A stretch of 64,000 nt of DNA. Origin: Zoogloeaceae bacterium (GTDB taxonomy: Bacteria; Pseudomonadota; Gammaproteobacteria; Burkholderiales; Rhodocyclaceae). Shown in pieces: positions 27,439-38,522 of this stretch (the first letter of the stretch is position 1; every line of letters begins with the position of its first letter). The position numbers and the translations under genes are program-made. Below the pieces are notes generated by a model that did no database searches, was not told the DNA's origin, and saw nothing but the letters and a program-made list of their open reading frames with translations. The DNA is taken from contig JAEUNY010000067.1 in assembly GCA_016791005.1 (NCBI GenBank), forward strand, positions 1-64,000, given 5' to 3'.

Positions 27439-28221
27439 ATGTCGCCCTTCAATAGTTCCACACGCGAGATACCGGCGGTGACGGGTGTGCCTCGCCACGT
27501 CGCCATCATCATGGATGGCAACGGGCGTTGGGCGAAGAAGCGCCTCATGCCTCGGGTTGCCGGCCATTCCCGGGGTGTGGAGGCGGTAAGAAATACCATT
27601 GCGGCGGCGATCGACCGCGGGATCGAGTTCCTGACGCTGTTTGCCTTCAGCTCCGAGAACTGGCGGCGCCCGGCGGACGAAGTCTCCTTTTTGATGCAGT
27701 TATTCGTGCGATCGCTGCGGAAGGAGATCGCGCGGATGCATGCAAACGGGATCCGATTTCGGGTGATTGGTGACCTAGCGAGGTTTGATTCGAGCCTGAT
27801 TGAACTGATTACCGAGTCGGAGGAATTGACGGCCGGTAACGAACGGCTCCAACTCACTGTGGCTGCAAACTATGGTGGCCGTTGGGACATCTTGCAGGCT
27901 GTCGAGCAACTGATGCAGGATTTCCCCGACAAGCGGGAAGGATTCACCGAAGACGAGATTGCCCAGCGGCTATCCATGAGCTACGCGCCGGAGCCAGACC
28001 TGTTCATCCGTACAGGTGGCGAGCAGCGCATCAGCAATTTCCTCCTCTGGCAACTCGCGTACACCGAGCTTCATTTCACCGACATCCTTTGGCCGGATTT
28101 CGATGCGTCGGCCCTGGATACGGCTATTGCGTCCTATCGTCAGCGGGAAAGGCGGTTCGGGCGCACCAGCGAACAACTGACGGCGGGAACCGCCGGAACC
28201 CCCTCAGCGCCCCATGCTTAA
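27439..28221 (+). CDS. uppS: Isoprenyl (undecaprenyl diphosphate) synthase
   Basis: A 260-residue cis-prenyltransferase that makes the C55 carrier lipid for peptidoglycan and O-antigen. It has the P-loop-like [16 protein letters not shown] with the catalytic Asp (about residue 29), [13 protein letters not shown], and the C-terminal [20 protein letters not shown] with GELHF-type sequence. Its end overlaps cdsA by eight bases. Confidence 0.97.
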   Translation: MSPFNSSTREIPAVTGVPRHVAIIMDGNGRWAKKRLMPRVAGHSRGVEAVRNTIAAAIDRGIEFLTLFAFSSENWRRPADEVSFLMQLFVRSLRKEIARMHANGIRFRVIGDLARFDSSLIELITESEELTAGNERLQLTVAANYGGRWDILQAVEQLMQDFPDKREGFTEDEIAQRLSMSYAPEPDLFIRTGGEQRISNFLLWQLAYTELHFTDILWPDFDASALDTAIASYRQRERRFGRTSEQLTAGTAGTPSAPHA

Positions 28222-29041
28222 GCTGCGGGTCATTACCGCGCTGATCCTGCTGGCCGGATTTCTGGCCGCGCTGCTCTTTCTTCCGCCGTTCGGGTGGCTG
28301 ATTTTTTCTGCTGGCGTTGGGGCGGTAGGCGCTTGGGAGTGGGGAGGGCTGGCGGGTTGGCGAATTCCGGCGAGGGGAGTGTTTGCCGCCAGTGTCGCGG
28401 GGATCGTGGGCGGAATGGGGGTCGCAGCGGGGCTGAATCTCCCGGCACCGTCCGGGCATCCGATGCTTCGGGGGGTGTATGCCCTGGCCATGGTCTTTTG
28501 GCTCGCCGTGGTACCGATGTGGCTATCCCGCAAGTGGCGGTTGCAATCCGTCCCGGTGGCAGTGTTGGTCGGCCTTGTCGTCCTGGTGGCCCCGGCTTTG
28601 GCACTGGCCCACTTGAGGCAGATCGGGCCGGGTTTCCTGTTCTGGAGCATGGGGGCCGTCTGGTTGGCCGACATTGGCGCCTATTTTTCCGGCCGGGCCT
28701 GGGGGCGTCATAAACTCGCACCGAACATCAGTCCGGGCAAAACCTGGGAAGGCGCTATTGGCGGCGCCGCCTTGGTGGTCGCATATGGGATCGGAATGAT
28801 CCTGTGGAGCGGCTGGCTCGGCGGAAGCGTTTCAAAGCTTCTTCTCTTCGCCGTTGGCTTGATTGGTTTCGCCGCCTTGAGTGTGCAGGGCGATCTCTTT
28901 GAATCCCTTCTCAAGCGTCAGGCAGGGATTAAGGACAGTGGTCAGATTCTGCCTGGCCACGGTGGCGTACTGGACCGAATCGATAGTTTGACCTCCACCT
29001 TGCCCCTGGTCGGCTTGGCCATTCTTTACGCACTGCCATGA
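28214..29041 (+). CDS. cdsA: Phosphatidate cytidylyltransferase
   Basis: A 275-residue membrane enzyme that makes CDP-diacylglycerol from CTP and phosphatidate. It has about seven to eight hydrophobic segments and the C-terminal family signature beginning [19 protein letters not shown] and continuing to [10 protein letters not shown]. It overlaps uppS upstream and dxr downstream (ATGA at 29038-29041). Confidence 0.96.
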   Translation: MLKLRVITALILLAGFLAALLFLPPFGWLIFSAGVGAVGAWEWGGLAGWRIPARGVFAASVAGIVGGMGVAAGLNLPAPSGHPMLRGVYALAMVFWLAVVPMWLSRKWRLQSVPVAVLVGLVVLVAPALALAHLRQIGPGFLFWSMGAVWLADIGAYFSGRAWGRHKLAPNISPGKTWEGAIGGAALVVAYGIGMILWSGWLGGSVSKLLLFAVGLIGFAALSVQGDLFESLLKRQAGIKDSGQILPGHGGVLDRIDSLTSTLPLVGLAILYALP

Positions 29042-30228
29042 CCACACCCGATTTGGCGCGACGTCGCGTCACCGTGCTGGGATCAACCGGCTCGATCGGT
29101 GCAAGCACCCTTGATGTGGTGAGCCGACACGCCGACCGCTTCGAGGTGTTTGCCTTGACGGCCTGTCGGCAGACCGAGGTTCTGTTTCGGCAGTGCCTGG
29201 TTCATCGACCCCAAGTAGCGGTGGTCGGGGACGCGGCGGGGGCCGACTGGCTGGCTAGCCGGATTGCCGAAACGGGCTTGAGCACCGAGGTCCGCTGGGG
29301 CCCCCAGGCCCTTGACGAGGTTGCGCGGGCGGCGGAAACGGATATCGTGATGGCGGCCATCGTCGGTGCGGCAGGGCTGCCGGCGGCGATTGCAGCGGCG
29401 CGGGCAGGGAAGCACGTGCTGCTTGCCAACAAGGAAGCCCTAGTAGTGTCTGGCCAACTGTTCATGGATGCGGTGGCCGAGGGTGGGGCCCGCCTGCTGC
29501 CGATCGACAGCGAACACAATGCGGTCTTTCAGGCCCTCCCCGGCAACTATGGACGTGATCCGAAGGCGGCGGGCGTTCGTCGCATCTTGCTGACCGCTTC
29601 AGGTGGGCCGTTTCGGCGGCGTTCTCTCCATGAACTGGAGGGGGTTACTCCCGAGGAGGCCTGCGCCCATCCCAACTGGGTCATGGGGCGGAAAATTTCC
29701 GTGGATTCGGCGACCATGATGAACAAGGGGCTGGAGGTCATCGAGGCCCATTGGTTGTTTGGCGCAGCGCCGGACCTCATCCAGGTCGTAGTGCATCCTC
29801 AAAGTGTCATCCATTCGATGGTCGAGTACGCCGACGGATCCGTACTGGCCCAGCTTGGCAACCCGGACATGCGCACGCCCATCGCCCATGCGCTGGCCTA
29901 TCCGGACCGCATCGAATCGGGGGTGGCTCCCCTCGACCTCTGCGCGATTGGGCAATTGAATTTCGAGGCGCCGGATTATGTGCGCTTCCCCTGCCTCGAT
30001 CTGGCCTATGAAGCTCTCCGGGAAGGCGGTTCGGCGCCGGCCCTGCTGAATGCCGCCAACGAAGTCGCCGTCGCGGCGTTTTTGAATCACGAGATCCCAT
30101 TCCTTGCCATTCCCCGCGTCATTCGTCGGGTTCTGGAACGCGCCGAGCGGATTGCGGTCTCCACCCTGGATGCCGTCCTGGAGGCCGACGCGATCGGGCG
30201 ACGCTGGGCGAGCAGTCTTTTGCATTGA
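29038..30228 (+). CDS. dxr: 1-deoxy-D-xylulose 5-phosphate reductoisomerase
   Basis: A 396-residue NADPH-dependent enzyme that converts DXP to MEP in the non-mevalonate isoprenoid pathway. It has [18 protein letters not shown] (about 11-28) for [29 protein letters not shown] (metal-binding Asp and Glu) and [22 protein letters not shown]. The upstream uppS uses the isoprenoid units this pathway supplies. It overlaps cdsA by four bases. Confidence 0.98.
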   Translation: MTTPDLARRRVTVLGSTGSIGASTLDVVSRHADRFEVFALTACRQTEVLFRQCLVHRPQVAVVGDAAGADWLASRIAETGLSTEVRWGPQALDEVARAAETDIVMAAIVGAAGLPAAIAAARAGKHVLLANKEALVVSGQLFMDAVAEGGARLLPIDSEHNAVFQALPGNYGRDPKAAGVRRILLTASGGPFRRRSLHELEGVTPEEACAHPNWVMGRKISVDSATMMNKGLEVIEAHWLFGAAPDLIQVVVHPQSVIHSMVEYADGSVLAQLGNPDMRTPIAHALAYPDRIESGVAPLDLCAIGQLNFEAPDYVRFPCLDLAYEALREGGSAPALLNAANEVAVAAFLNHEIPFLAIPRVIRRVLERAERIAVSTLDAVLEADAIGRRWASSLLH

Positions 30229-30244
30229 CCCCCATCATCAGGGT

Positions 30245-31612
30245 ATGAGTTTCCTCGATTATCTGGTGCCGTTCGCGGTCGGCTTGGGGCTGCTGATCGC
30301 CATCCACGAATTTGGCCATTACTGGATCGCCCGCCGCTGTGGCGTCAAGGTCCTGCGATTCTCCATTGGCTTCGGTCGCCCGATCGTCCGCTGGCGGGCA
30401 GGGGCGGACGATACCGAGTGGGCGATCGGACTCTTTCCCCTCGGGGGCTACGTCAAGATGCTCGACGAGCGGGAAGCGCCGGTGGCCACCCACGAACTCC
30501 ACCGCGCCTTCAATCGCCAGACGGTTGGGCGGAGGATGGCCATCGTCGCCGCAGGACCGCTGGCCAATCTGCTGCTTGCCGTCGTCATCTACTGGGGAAT
30601 GAACCTCGTCGGGACCGAGGAACTGCGCCCGCGGGTGAGCCTGGTGGCCGGACCTACCGCCGCCGCGTCGGCGGGCTTCGAGGAGGGAGACGAGGTTCGT
30701 CAGGTTGGCGACGACCCGATTGCCAGCTGGCAGGATTTTCGTTGGGCGATCCTGAGACATGCCCTGGATTCCGGGAGCGTCGAGATCCAGGTCGAACGAG
30801 GCGGCCAGGGACTTCGGCAGTTGGCCCTGGACCTTTCGGGATTCGAGATCGAAGAAGCCGGCAAGGACTTCATCGGCCGCGTCGGCCTGCGCCCTTATCG
30901 TCCAATGATCCCGGCTGAAGTCGGGCCCCTGGTGGAAGGTGGCCCGGCCGCCCGCGCAGGCATGAAGACCGGTGACCGAATTGTGGCCATCGACGGGGAG
31001 CCCATTCGCTCCTGGGAGGAAATGGTGGCGCGGATTCGGCCCGCCGCTGGCCGTGAACTGGCCATCGAGATTGAGCGCCATGGGGAACGGGCGCAGATGC
31101 TGGTGACGCCGGATGCGGCCTCGGATGGCAAGGGCCAGTCGATCGGGCGGATTGGGGTGGCGGTGGCCGACGAGGCGCTTTCCCGGGGCGACCTTTTCAC
31201 TACGGTCCAATATGGTCCGGTGGACGGTTTGGCGCGGGCCGTGCGTCAAACCTGGGAAACCAGCGCGCTCAGTCTGTCGATGATGGGCCGAATGTTGATC
31301 GGCGAGGTGTCCTGGAAGAACCTCAGCGGGCCAGTTACCATCGCCGATTATGCGGGCCAGTCAGCCCGCATGGGCTGGGAGCATTATCTGAAGTTCCTCG
31401 CCCTTATCAGCATCAGCCTGGGGGTGCTGAACCTGCTCCCTATCCCGGTGCTGGATGGGGGGCATTTACTGTATTATTCGATCGAGCTGATCAAGGGGGG
31501 GCCAATCCCCGAGCGGCTGATGGAGATTGGCCAACAGGTTGGCTTGGCCTTGCTCGTCATGCTCATGGCATTTGCCTTCTACAACGACATCACCCGCCTC
31601 ATTTCCAGCTGA
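30245..31612 (+). CDS. rseP: Site-2 intramembrane metalloprotease RseP
   Basis: ATG 30245 (MSFLDYLVPFAVGLGLLIAIHEFGHYW) is chosen because it places the zinc motif HEFGH in the first membrane helix at about residues 22-26. A longer frame overlaps dxr. The 455-residue protease cuts anti-sigma factor RseA in the envelope stress response. It has two PDZ domains (about 115-290) and the second active-site motif NLLPIPVLDGGH near 400. It directly precedes bamA. Confidence 0.97.
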   Translation: MSFLDYLVPFAVGLGLLIAIHEFGHYWIARRCGVKVLRFSIGFGRPIVRWRAGADDTEWAIGLFPLGGYVKMLDEREAPVATHELHRAFNRQTVGRRMAIVAAGPLANLLLAVVIYWGMNLVGTEELRPRVSLVAGPTAAASAGFEEGDEVRQVGDDPIASWQDFRWAILRHALDSGSVEIQVERGGQGLRQLALDLSGFEIEEAGKDFIGRVGLRPYRPMIPAEVGPLVEGGPAARAGMKTGDRIVAIDGEPIRSWEEMVARIRPAAGRELAIEIERHGERAQMLVTPDAASDGKGQSIGRIGVAVADEALSRGDLFTTVQYGPVDGLARAVRQTWETSALSLSMMGRMLIGEVSWKNLSGPVTIADYAGQSARMGWEHYLKFLALISISLGVLNLLPIPVLDGGHLLYYSIELIKGGPIPERLMEIGQQVGLALLVMLMAFAFYNDITRLISS

Positions 31613-31618
31613 ATTCCC

Positions 31619-33955
31619 ATGAAACTCAAGTTCCTCTCCGGGCTGCTCGGTGGCCTCCTTGTTGCGTCGCCGGCCCTGGCCTTCGAACCGTTCCAGGTTC
31701 GCGACATTCGGGTGGAGGGCCTCCAGCGGACCGAAGCAGGGACGGTGTTCAGTTACCTGCCGGTGAAGGTCGGGGACCGTTTCACGAACGAAAAGGCATC
31801 GGAGGCGGTGAAATCCCTCTTCGCTACCGGATTCTTCAAGGACGTTCGGGTGGAGGTCGAGGGCGACGTGGTGGTGGTGCTGGTGGATGAACGGCCCGCC
31901 ATTGCCCAGATCGACTTCGTGGGTGTGAAGGAATTCGACAAGGAAGTGCTGCGCAAGGGCTTGAAGGAAGTCGGCCTTGCAGAGTCCCGGATCTTCGATC
32001 GCTCACTGCTTGAAAAAGCCGAGCAGGAACTCAAGCGGCAATACCTCGGCCGCGGTTTTTATGCCGCGCAGATCACCACCACCGTCACCCCTCTGGAACG
32101 CAATCGGGTCGGGTTGAATTTCGCCGTCACCGAGGGTGAAGTGGCGAAAATCCGCCAGATCAAGATTGTCGGCAATACGGTGTTCAAGGAATCCGAGTTG
32201 TTGGGCCTGTTTCAACTCACGACGCCCGGCTGGCTGACTTGGTATACGAAGAATGACCAGTATTCCAAGCAAAAGCTTTCCGCTGACCTTGAGACCTTGC
32301 GTTCCTATTACCTCAACCGGGGATACCTGGATTTCAATATTGAATCCACGCAGGTTTCGATCACGCCGGACAAGGAAGACATCTACATCACCCTCGGAAT
32401 CAGTGAAGGCGCCCAGTATTCGGTCTCTGGAATCAAGCTCACGGGCGATCTGGTGTTTCCGGAAGAGGAATACCGCAAGCTGGTCACAATCAAGCCGGGG
32501 GAAATTTTTTCCCGTGAGAAGCTGACGAGCACCACGAAGGCCATTACCGATCGCCTTGGCAACGACGGCTATGCCTTCGCCAACGTGAATGCGGCGCCGG
32601 AGGTGGACAAGGCGAAGCGCCAGGTCGCATTCACGATTTTCGTCGATCCTGGCCGCCGCGTTTATGTGCGAAGGATCAACGTGGGGGGCAATACGCGGAC
32701 GCGGGACGAAGTCGTGCGGCGCGAAATGCGCCAGATGGAGGGCGCCTGGTACGACGGGGAGAAGATCAACAGGTCCAAGGCGCGGGTCGAGCGTCTGGGC
32801 TTTTTTGACGAGGTGGCTGTCGAAACTCCGGCGGTGCCGACCGCGACCGATCAGGTGGATCTCAACCTCAACGTCAAGGAACGCTCCACCGGCAACCTGA
32901 TGCTGGGTGCGGGGTTTTCGAGTTCGGAAAAGCTCGTGTTGTCCGGTTCAGTTTCCCAGCAGAATCTGTTTGGCAGCGGCAATGCCATGACGCTTAGTCT
33001 AAATACCGGCAAGGTGAACCGGACACTGGCCCTGTCCTACACCCGCCCGTATTTCACCCCGGATGGCGTGAGCTTCGGGTGGGACGTCTACCATCGAACG
33101 GTGAATCCCACCTCGCTCAGCGTGGCGCCCTACAAGACTGCGTCCACAGGCGCTGGGCTGCGTTTCGGGGTGCCGATTGCCGAGGATGACGCCATCAGCT
33201 TCGGTCTTGCGGTGGACCATACCCGCATCGACACCTTCATCAATGATGCGGATTACGGGACCAGCCCGCAGCAATACATCGACTTCTGTAAAGAGTACGG
33301 TAGCAGCACGAATTGCTCGGTGAGCAGCCTGATCGGCACGGCTGGGTGGTCGCGAGACCGGCGCGACAGCTTTCTTTTCCCCCGCAGCGGCACCTATCAG
33401 CGCTTGAGCTTCGAGGGCAGCTTGCCGGTCGGGGATCTGCGATACGTCAAGGGCTCCTACCAGCATCAGCGTTGGTTCGCGATTGGCAAGGACTATGCGC
33501 TCATGTTGAACGGCGAGGTGGGTTGGGCCGTCGGCTATGGCGACAGCCGAGTGCCGTTCTACAAGAACTTCTTCGTTGGGGGCATTGGATCGGTACGGGG
33601 CTTTGAGCAAAGCTCCCTGGGCCCGCGAATTCAGCAATCAGATGGAGACCGCGAGTCCCTGGGGGGCACGCGGAAGCTGGTGGCCAATGCGGAATTCTTC
33701 TTCCCCGTCCCGGGGGCAGGTCTCGACAAATCCTTCCGAGTATCAACCTTCCTCGACACCGGTTATGTGTGGGGCCGTGACGAAGATGGCAGGGATCAAA
33801 GCTTGCGATTCTCGGATTTGCGTTACAGTACCGGGCTAGCGTTCTCCTGGAGTTCGCCGATGGGGCCGCTGAAATTCAGCTTTGGCGTCCCTTTAAAGAA
33901 GGAAACCGGGGACAAAACCCAGACCTTCCAGTTCCAGTTGGGTTCGACGTTCTAA
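31619..33955 (+). CDS. bamA: Outer membrane protein assembly factor BamA
   Basis: A 778-residue Omp85 protein that inserts beta-barrels into the outer membrane. A signal peptide (residues 1-20, cleaved after ALA) is followed by five POTRA domains (about 23-425; first FQVRDIRVEGLQRTEAGTVF) and a C-terminal 16-strand barrel. The barrel contains the conserved loop-6 VRGF (GSVRGFEQSSLGP) and ends with an aromatic residue (QLGSTF), the outer-membrane sorting signal. It lies six bases after rseP. Confidence 0.98.
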   Translation: MKLKFLSGLLGGLLVASPALAFEPFQVRDIRVEGLQRTEAGTVFSYLPVKVGDRFTNEKASEAVKSLFATGFFKDVRVEVEGDVVVVLVDERPAIAQIDFVGVKEFDKEVLRKGLKEVGLAESRIFDRSLLEKAEQELKRQYLGRGFYAAQITTTVTPLERNRVGLNFAVTEGEVAKIRQIKIVGNTVFKESELLGLFQLTTPGWLTWYTKNDQYSKQKLSADLETLRSYYLNRGYLDFNIESTQVSITPDKEDIYITLGISEGAQYSVSGIKLTGDLVFPEEEYRKLVTIKPGEIFSREKLTSTTKAITDRLGNDGYAFANVNAAPEVDKAKRQVAFTIFVDPGRRVYVRRINVGGNTRTRDEVVRREMRQMEGAWYDGEKINRSKARVERLGFFDEVAVETPAVPTATDQVDLNLNVKERSTGNLMLGAGFSSSEKLVLSGSVSQQNLFGSGNAMTLSLNTGKVNRTLALSYTRPYFTPDGVSFGWDVYHRTVNPTSLSVAPYKTASTGAGLRFGVPIAEDDAISFGLAVDHTRIDTFINDADYGTSPQQYIDFCKEYGSSTNCSVSSLIGTAGWSRDRRDSFLFPRSGTYQRLSFEGSLPVGDLRYVKGSYQHQRWFAIGKDYALMLNGEVGWAVGYGDSRVPFYKNFFVGGIGSVRGFEQSSLGPRIQQSDGDRESLGGTRKLVANAEFFFPVPGAGLDKSFRVSTFLDTGYVWGRDEDGRDQSLRFSDLRYSTGLAFSWSSPMGPLKFSFGVPLKKETGDKTQTFQFQLGSTF

Positions 33956-33991
33956 TGCTGCCCGAGGGGTGGCGCGATAGTGGAGGCAGGT

Positions 33992-34495
33992 GTGAAATTT
34001 AAGGCTTGTTTCGCCATTGTGGGCACGGTGTTGATGGCCTCTTCATCGTTGGCCTTGGCCGAAACCAAGATCGGTTTTGTCAATTCCGACAAGGTCATGC
34101 GGGAGGCGGCGCCGGCTGTTCGTGCCCAGAAGCGCCTGGAGAAGGAATTCGAAAAGCGCGACCAGGACCTCCAGCGCATCGCCAAGGACCTGCAGACCAT
34201 GCAGGAAAGTCTCGAAAAGAACGGAATGACCCTCGCTGAATCGGATCGCAAGACCAAGGAGCGCGAGTTCAACGACCTGAACCGTGAATTCCAGCGCCGT
34301 CAGCGGGAGTTTCGCGAAGATCTGAATCAGCGACGCAACGAGGAGTTGGCCTCGGTGCTCGACAAGGCCAACAAGGCCGTGAAGCAGATCGCCGAAGCGG
34401 AAAAGTACGACATCATCTTCCAGGAAGCGGTGTACGCAAGTCCGCGGATCGACATTACCGACAAGGTTGTCAAGGCGCTTGCAGACGGCAAGTGA
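33992..34495 (+). CDS. skp: Periplasmic chaperone Skp/OmpH
   Basis: GTG 33992 (MKFKACFAIVGTVLMASSSLALA) is preferred over GTG 33980 because GGAGG ends five bases before it and the product starts with a clean signal peptide. The 167-residue protein forms long alpha-helical tentacles (KRLEKEFEKRDQDLQRIAKD and onward) that hold unfolded outer membrane proteins for BamA. The stop overlaps the upstream candidate start of lpxD. Confidence 0.93.
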   Translation: MKFKACFAIVGTVLMASSSLALAETKIGFVNSDKVMREAAPAVRAQKRLEKEFEKRDQDLQRIAKDLQTMQESLEKNGMTLAESDRKTKEREFNDLNREFQRRQREFREDLNQRRNEELASVLDKANKAVKQIAEAEKYDIIFQEAVYASPRIDITDKVVKALADGK

Positions 34496-34518
34496 CCGTG
34501 ACGCTGGGGGGCACCCCG

Positions 34519-35544
34519 ATGTTCAAGCTTGAAGATCTGGTGGCTCGCCTGGGCGGCGAGCTATTGGGCGATGGCAGCATAGCAATCAGCCAGGTGGCAA
34601 GCCTGGAGAACGCGGGCCTCGGCCAGATCGCGTATCTGGCCAATCCCAAGTTGCGCAAGCAACTTAGTTCGTGCCGGGCGTCTGCCCTCATATTGCGCGC
34701 CGACTTCGACGACGTTGCGACAGTTCCGCGGGTCATCGTTCCCGACCCCCATCTCTATTTTGCCCGCGTCGCCCAACTTTTGAATCCGGCCCCTGCGATT
34801 GTTCCGGGCGTTGCGCCCACTGCAAGTGTCCGCTCGGTCCTCGCGGATAACGTCCAGGTTGAGGCGGGCGTCGATATTGGTCGCGACGTGGTGATCGGGG
34901 AGGGGAGTTACATCGGGCCGGGCTGCATCATCGGTGATGGCGTAGTCCTTGGACCTCGGGCTCGCCTCCATGCGCGGGTCACGATCTACCATGGTTGCCG
35001 TATCGGGCGGGATGTCATCATCCATGCCGGGGCTGTGATCGGGGCCGACGGATTTGGCTATGCCCGGGAGCGGGATGGGAGTTGGGTCAAGATCCCGCAA
35101 GTTGGACGGGTGGTGATTGGTGACGATGTCGAAATCGGGGCCAATACCACCATCGACCGTGGCGCGTTGGACGACACGGTGATCGAGGACGGGGTCAAAC
35201 TGGACAACCTGATCCAGATTGCCCATAACGTCCATGTGGGTGAGCATTCGGCAATGGCCGCCTGCTCGGGCGTGGCGGGAAGCACGCGGATTGGCAAGCG
35301 CTGCATGTTCGGCGGTCAGGCGGGTATCAGTGGTCACCTGACGATCACGGACGACGTGGTGATTTCCGGGTGCACGCTGGTCTCGAAGTCGATCAACCGG
35401 CCAGGGGTGTATACCGCCAATCTTCCGCTGCAGACCCGGGAGGATTGGGTCAAGAATTTCGCCCATCTGCGTCACCTTGATGCCATGGCCGATCGCATCC
35501 GCGCGTTAGAACAACAACTTCTTCAAAGAGACTCCTCCGCGTGA
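34519..35544 (+). CDS. lpxD: UDP-3-O-acylglucosamine N-acyltransferase
   Basis: ATG 34519 ([19 protein letters not shown]) gives 341 residues, the family norm. GTG 34492 would add nine residues and overlap the skp stop. LpxD adds the second hydroxyacyl chain in lipid A synthesis. It has an N-terminal uridine-binding domain, then a left-handed beta-helix of hexapeptide repeats (about 105-300) with the catalytic His in [15 protein letters not shown], and a C-terminal helix. It overlaps fabZ by four bases. Confidence 0.95.
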   Translation: MFKLEDLVARLGGELLGDGSIAISQVASLENAGLGQIAYLANPKLRKQLSSCRASALILRADFDDVATVPRVIVPDPHLYFARVAQLLNPAPAIVPGVAPTASVRSVLADNVQVEAGVDIGRDVVIGEGSYIGPGCIIGDGVVLGPRARLHARVTIYHGCRIGRDVIIHAGAVIGADGFGYARERDGSWVKIPQVGRVVIGDDVEIGANTTIDRGALDDTVIEDGVKLDNLIQIAHNVHVGEHSAMAACSGVAGSTRIGKRCMFGGQAGISGHLTITDDVVISGCTLVSKSINRPGVYTANLPLQTREDWVKNFAHLRHLDAMADRIRALEQQLLQRDSSA

Positions 35545-35987
35545 ATACCATGGACATTCTCGAAATTCTGGACTATCTCCCCCACCGTTATCCCTTTCTA
35601 CTGGTGGACCGGGTGGTTGAGCTCGTTCCTGGGGAGCGCATCGTGGCCCTCAAGAACGTCACGATGAACGAGCCATTTTTCCCGGGGCACTTTCCGCATC
35701 ATCCGGTCATGCCGGGAGTGCTGATCGTTGAAGCCATGGCCCAAGCCGCGGCTTTGCTCTCCTTCAAGAGCCACGGCGTCAAACCGGACGAGAACCAGGT
35801 GGTGTATTTCGCCGGGATCGACAATGCGCGGTTCAAGCGTCCGGTCGTGCCCGGGGACCAGTTGCATCTCGAGGCCACCATTACCCAGGCCAAGCGCGGC
35901 ATCTACAAATACCGGGCGGTCGCCCGGGTCGGCGAACAGTTGGCCGCGGAAGGCGATCTAATGTGTGCCATCAGGTCCCTGGCATGA
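35541..35987 (+). CDS. fabZ: 3-hydroxyacyl-ACP dehydratase FabZ
   Basis: A 148-residue hotdog-fold dehydratase of fatty acid synthesis. The catalytic His lies in [17 protein letters not shown] and the Glu in VEAMAQAAA. Translation starts at GTG 35541, overlapping lpxD, or at ATG 35550 (MDILEIL), which fits the usual N terminus. It sits between lpxD and lpxA, as in most proteobacteria, and competes with lipid A synthesis for hydroxymyristoyl-ACP. It overlaps lpxA (ATGA). Confidence 0.96.
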   Translation: MNTMDILEILDYLPHRYPFLLVDRVVELVPGERIVALKNVTMNEPFFPGHFPHHPVMPGVLIVEAMAQAAALLSFKSHGVKPDENQVVYFAGIDNARFKRPVVPGDQLHLEATITQAKRGIYKYRAVARVGEQLAAEGDLMCAIRSLA

Positions 35988-36754
35988 TCCATCCGACGGC
36001 ATTGGTGCATCCCGGGGCGCGCCTCGCGGAAGGCGTCGAGGTCGGCGCCTTTTCGATTATTGGCGAGCATGTGGAAATCGGTGCAGGCACCTGGGTCGGC
36101 CCCCACGTGGTCATCGAAGGGCATACCCGTATTGGGGCGAGCAACCGGATTTTCCAGTTTTGCTCCCTGGGCTCCGAGCCCCAGGACAAGAAATACGCGG
36201 CGGAGCCGACACGCCTCGAAATCGGCGATCGCAACACCATCCGCGAGTTCTGTTCGTTCTCGACTGGCACGGCGCAGGACACCGGCGTCACCCGGATCGG
36301 CCACGACAATTGGATCATGGCCTACGTTCACGTCGCCCACGACTGCGACGTCGGCGATAACACCATCTTCGCCAACAACGCCACCCTTGCGGGTCATGTC
36401 AGCGTGGGGGATTGGGCCATCCTCGGCGGATTCACTGGGGTGCACCAGTTTGTCCGGGTCGGCGCCCATAGCTTTTGCGGGGTCGGCACGGTGCTGCTCC
36501 AGGATCTCCCCCCCTTCGTCACCGTATCCGGCAACCCGGCGGCGCCCCACGGGATCAATAGTGAGGGCCTCAAGCGGCGGGGATTTTCCGCCGACGGCAT
36601 TCTCGCCATCCGGCGGGCGTATAAGGTCCTCTACCGTTCCGGGTTGAGCCTAGAGGATGCGCGAAAAAAAGTGGCCGAGCTGGCCGCAGACGCTCCGGAA
36701 GTCGAAGCATTTTCGCGCTTCATCTCGGAATCCGGGCGCGGCATCGTCCGCTGA
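35984..36754 (+). CDS. lpxA: UDP-N-acetylglucosamine O-acyltransferase
   Basis: ATG 35984 ([14 protein letters not shown]) overlaps the fabZ stop and gives 256 residues. This is the first enzyme of lipid A synthesis, moving hydroxyacyl from ACP to UDP-GlcNAc. Hexapeptide repeats form a left-handed beta-helix, with the catalytic His in [14 protein letters not shown], and the C-terminal helical region follows ([20 protein letters not shown]). It is four bases before lpxB. Confidence 0.97.
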   Translation: MIHPTALVHPGARLAEGVEVGAFSIIGEHVEIGAGTWVGPHVVIEGHTRIGASNRIFQFCSLGSEPQDKKYAAEPTRLEIGDRNTIREFCSFSTGTAQDTGVTRIGHDNWIMAYVHVAHDCDVGDNTIFANNATLAGHVSVGDWAILGGFTGVHQFVRVGAHSFCGVGTVLLQDLPPFVTVSGNPAAPHGINSEGLKRRGFSADGILAIRRAYKVLYRSGLSLEDARKKVAELAADAPEVEAFSRFISESGRGIVR

Positions 36755-36758
36755 ATCC

Positions 36759-37934
36759 ATGAGTCTGCGCATTGCCATGGTGGCCGGGGAAGCCTCCGGA
36801 GACCTTTTGGCGAGCCACCTGATTCGCGCCCTGAGGTCCCAGGTTCCCGGTGTGACGTTTTTCGGGATCGGCGGGCCCAAGATGGAATCCGTCGGTTTTC
36901 GCGCCCAGTGGTCCTGTGAGCGCCTTGCCGTGCATGGATACGTGGATGCCCTGAAGCGCTACCGCGAGCTCTCCGGAATCCGTCGCCAATTGCTGCGGGA
37001 ACTCCTCCGCAATCCGCCGGACGCGTTTATAGGCGTGGATGCTCCCGACTTCAATCTCTGGCTGGAACGTCGGCTCAAGGCGGCCGGGATTCCGGCCATT
37101 CATTTCGTCAGCCCTTCGATTTGGGCGTGGCGCGGTGGCCGGCTCAAGGGCATTGCCCGGAGCGTCAGCCACATGCTCTGCCTGTTTCCTTTCGAGCCCG
37201 CGCTGTATGAGGGAGCCGGTGTGCCGGTAAGTTACGTCGGCCACCCCTTTGCAGATGAACTGCCCCTTGAGCCGGATCGCCCTGGGGTGCGGGAGCGCTA
37301 TGGCCTGCCCCTGAACATTCCGGTGTTCGCCTTGTTACCGGGCAGCCGGCAGTCCGAGGTGCGTAATCTGGCCGACCTGGTCATCGACGTGGCCAAGCGT
37401 CTCCATGATCGTTTTCCGGATGCTCAGTTTCTCGTTCCCCTGGCGACTCGGGAGACCCGCGAGATCTTCGAAGGTGCGCTGTACCGCCACCACGGAACGG
37501 AACTGCCCCTGCGGATACTTTTTGGCCATGCGGTGGACGCCATGACAGCGGCCGACGCGGTGTTGGTGGCGAGCGGCACGGCCACCCTGGAGGCCGCGCT
37601 GCTCAAACGCCCGATGGTCATCACCTATCGGCTCGGTCCCTGGCAATACAAACTCATGCGGCGCCTCGCCTATCTGCCGTGGGTGGGGCTGCCCAACATT
37701 CTGTGCCGGGAGACTGTGGTGCCGGAACTCCTGCAGGACGCCGCGGATCCGGCGACGATTGCCGATGCGCTGGCAGAATGGATCACCGATGCGCCCCGCC
37801 GGCGCGCCTTGGAAGAGCGTTTCCGCGAGTTGCACCTTACCCTGCGGCAGAATACTGCCCAACGGGCCGCCGAAGCCATCCTGCCCTACCTTAAGAAATC
37901 GCCGTCATGGAACGCGAAACGGCAATCCGCCTGA
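36759..37934 (+). CDS. lpxB: Lipid-A-disaccharide synthase
   Basis: ATG 36759 ([22 protein letters not shown]) is chosen. A longer frame overlaps lpxA. The 391-residue GT-19 glycosyltransferase condenses UDP-diacylglucosamine with lipid X. Signatures are [40 protein letters not shown] and the late [20 protein letters not shown]. Its end overlaps rnhB by 28 bases. Confidence 0.97.
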   Translation: MSLRIAMVAGEASGDLLASHLIRALRSQVPGVTFFGIGGPKMESVGFRAQWSCERLAVHGYVDALKRYRELSGIRRQLLRELLRNPPDAFIGVDAPDFNLWLERRLKAAGIPAIHFVSPSIWAWRGGRLKGIARSVSHMLCLFPFEPALYEGAGVPVSYVGHPFADELPLEPDRPGVRERYGLPLNIPVFALLPGSRQSEVRNLADLVIDVAKRLHDRFPDAQFLVPLATRETREIFEGALYRHHGTELPLRILFGHAVDAMTAADAVLVASGTATLEAALLKRPMVITYRLGPWQYKLMRRLAYLPWVGLPNILCRETVVPELLQDAADPATIADALAEWITDAPRRRALEERFRELHLTLRQNTAQRAAEAILPYLKKSPSWNAKRQSA

Positions 37935-38518
37935 TCTGCGGGGTGGACGAGGCTGGACGTGGGCCCTTGTGCGGGCCGGTGGTCGCGGCGGCGGTGATCC
38001 TCGATCCTGCGCGGCCGATCCCGGGTTTGGCGGATTCGAAGAAGCTCTCGGAAGGTAAGCGGGATCGGCTGGCCGTCGAGATCCGCGCCCATGCCATGGC
38101 CTGGGCGGTCGCCGAGGCGAGTGTCGAGGAAATTGATCGGCTGAACATCCTTCAGGCCAGTCTCCTCGCCATGCAGCGGGCGGTGGTCGGGTTGGCCTTG
38201 CCCCCCACCGAGGCCTGGGTGGACGGTAATCGCTGCCCGGCGCTGTCGATTCCGGTGCGGGCCATTGTCGGAGGTGACGCCCTGGAGCCCGCCATTTCGG
38301 CAGCATCGATTCTGGCCAAGACCGTCCGGGATGCCTTGTTGGTCGAACTCGACCGGACCTATCCCCAATATGGTCTGGCGGCCCACAAGGGCTACCCGAC
38401 GGCGGCCCATCTGGCGGCCTTGCGCCGGCACGGGCCGGCGCCGATTCACCGCCGCAGTTTTGCCCCGGTGAGGGCGGTCGCCGCCCAGGCCGCCTTGTGG
38501 CCTGACGAGAGAGGGTGA
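37907..38518 (+). CDS. rnhB: Ribonuclease HII
   Basis: A 203-residue enzyme that nicks RNA in RNA/DNA hybrids and removes misincorporated ribonucleotides. The catalytic acidic residues appear in [16 protein letters not shown] (DE at about 14-15), [10 protein letters not shown] and [12 protein letters not shown]. It follows lpxB, as in many proteobacteria, with a 28-base overlap. Confidence 0.96.
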   Translation: MERETAIRLICGVDEAGRGPLCGPVVAAAVILDPARPIPGLADSKKLSEGKRDRLAVEIRAHAMAWAVAEASVEEIDRLNILQASLLAMQRAVVGLALPPTEAWVDGNRCPALSIPVRAIVGGDALEPAISAASILAKTVRDALLVELDRTYPQYGLAAHKGYPTAAHLAALRRHGPAPIHRRSFAPVRAVAAQAALWPDERG

Positions 38519-38522
38519 GGCA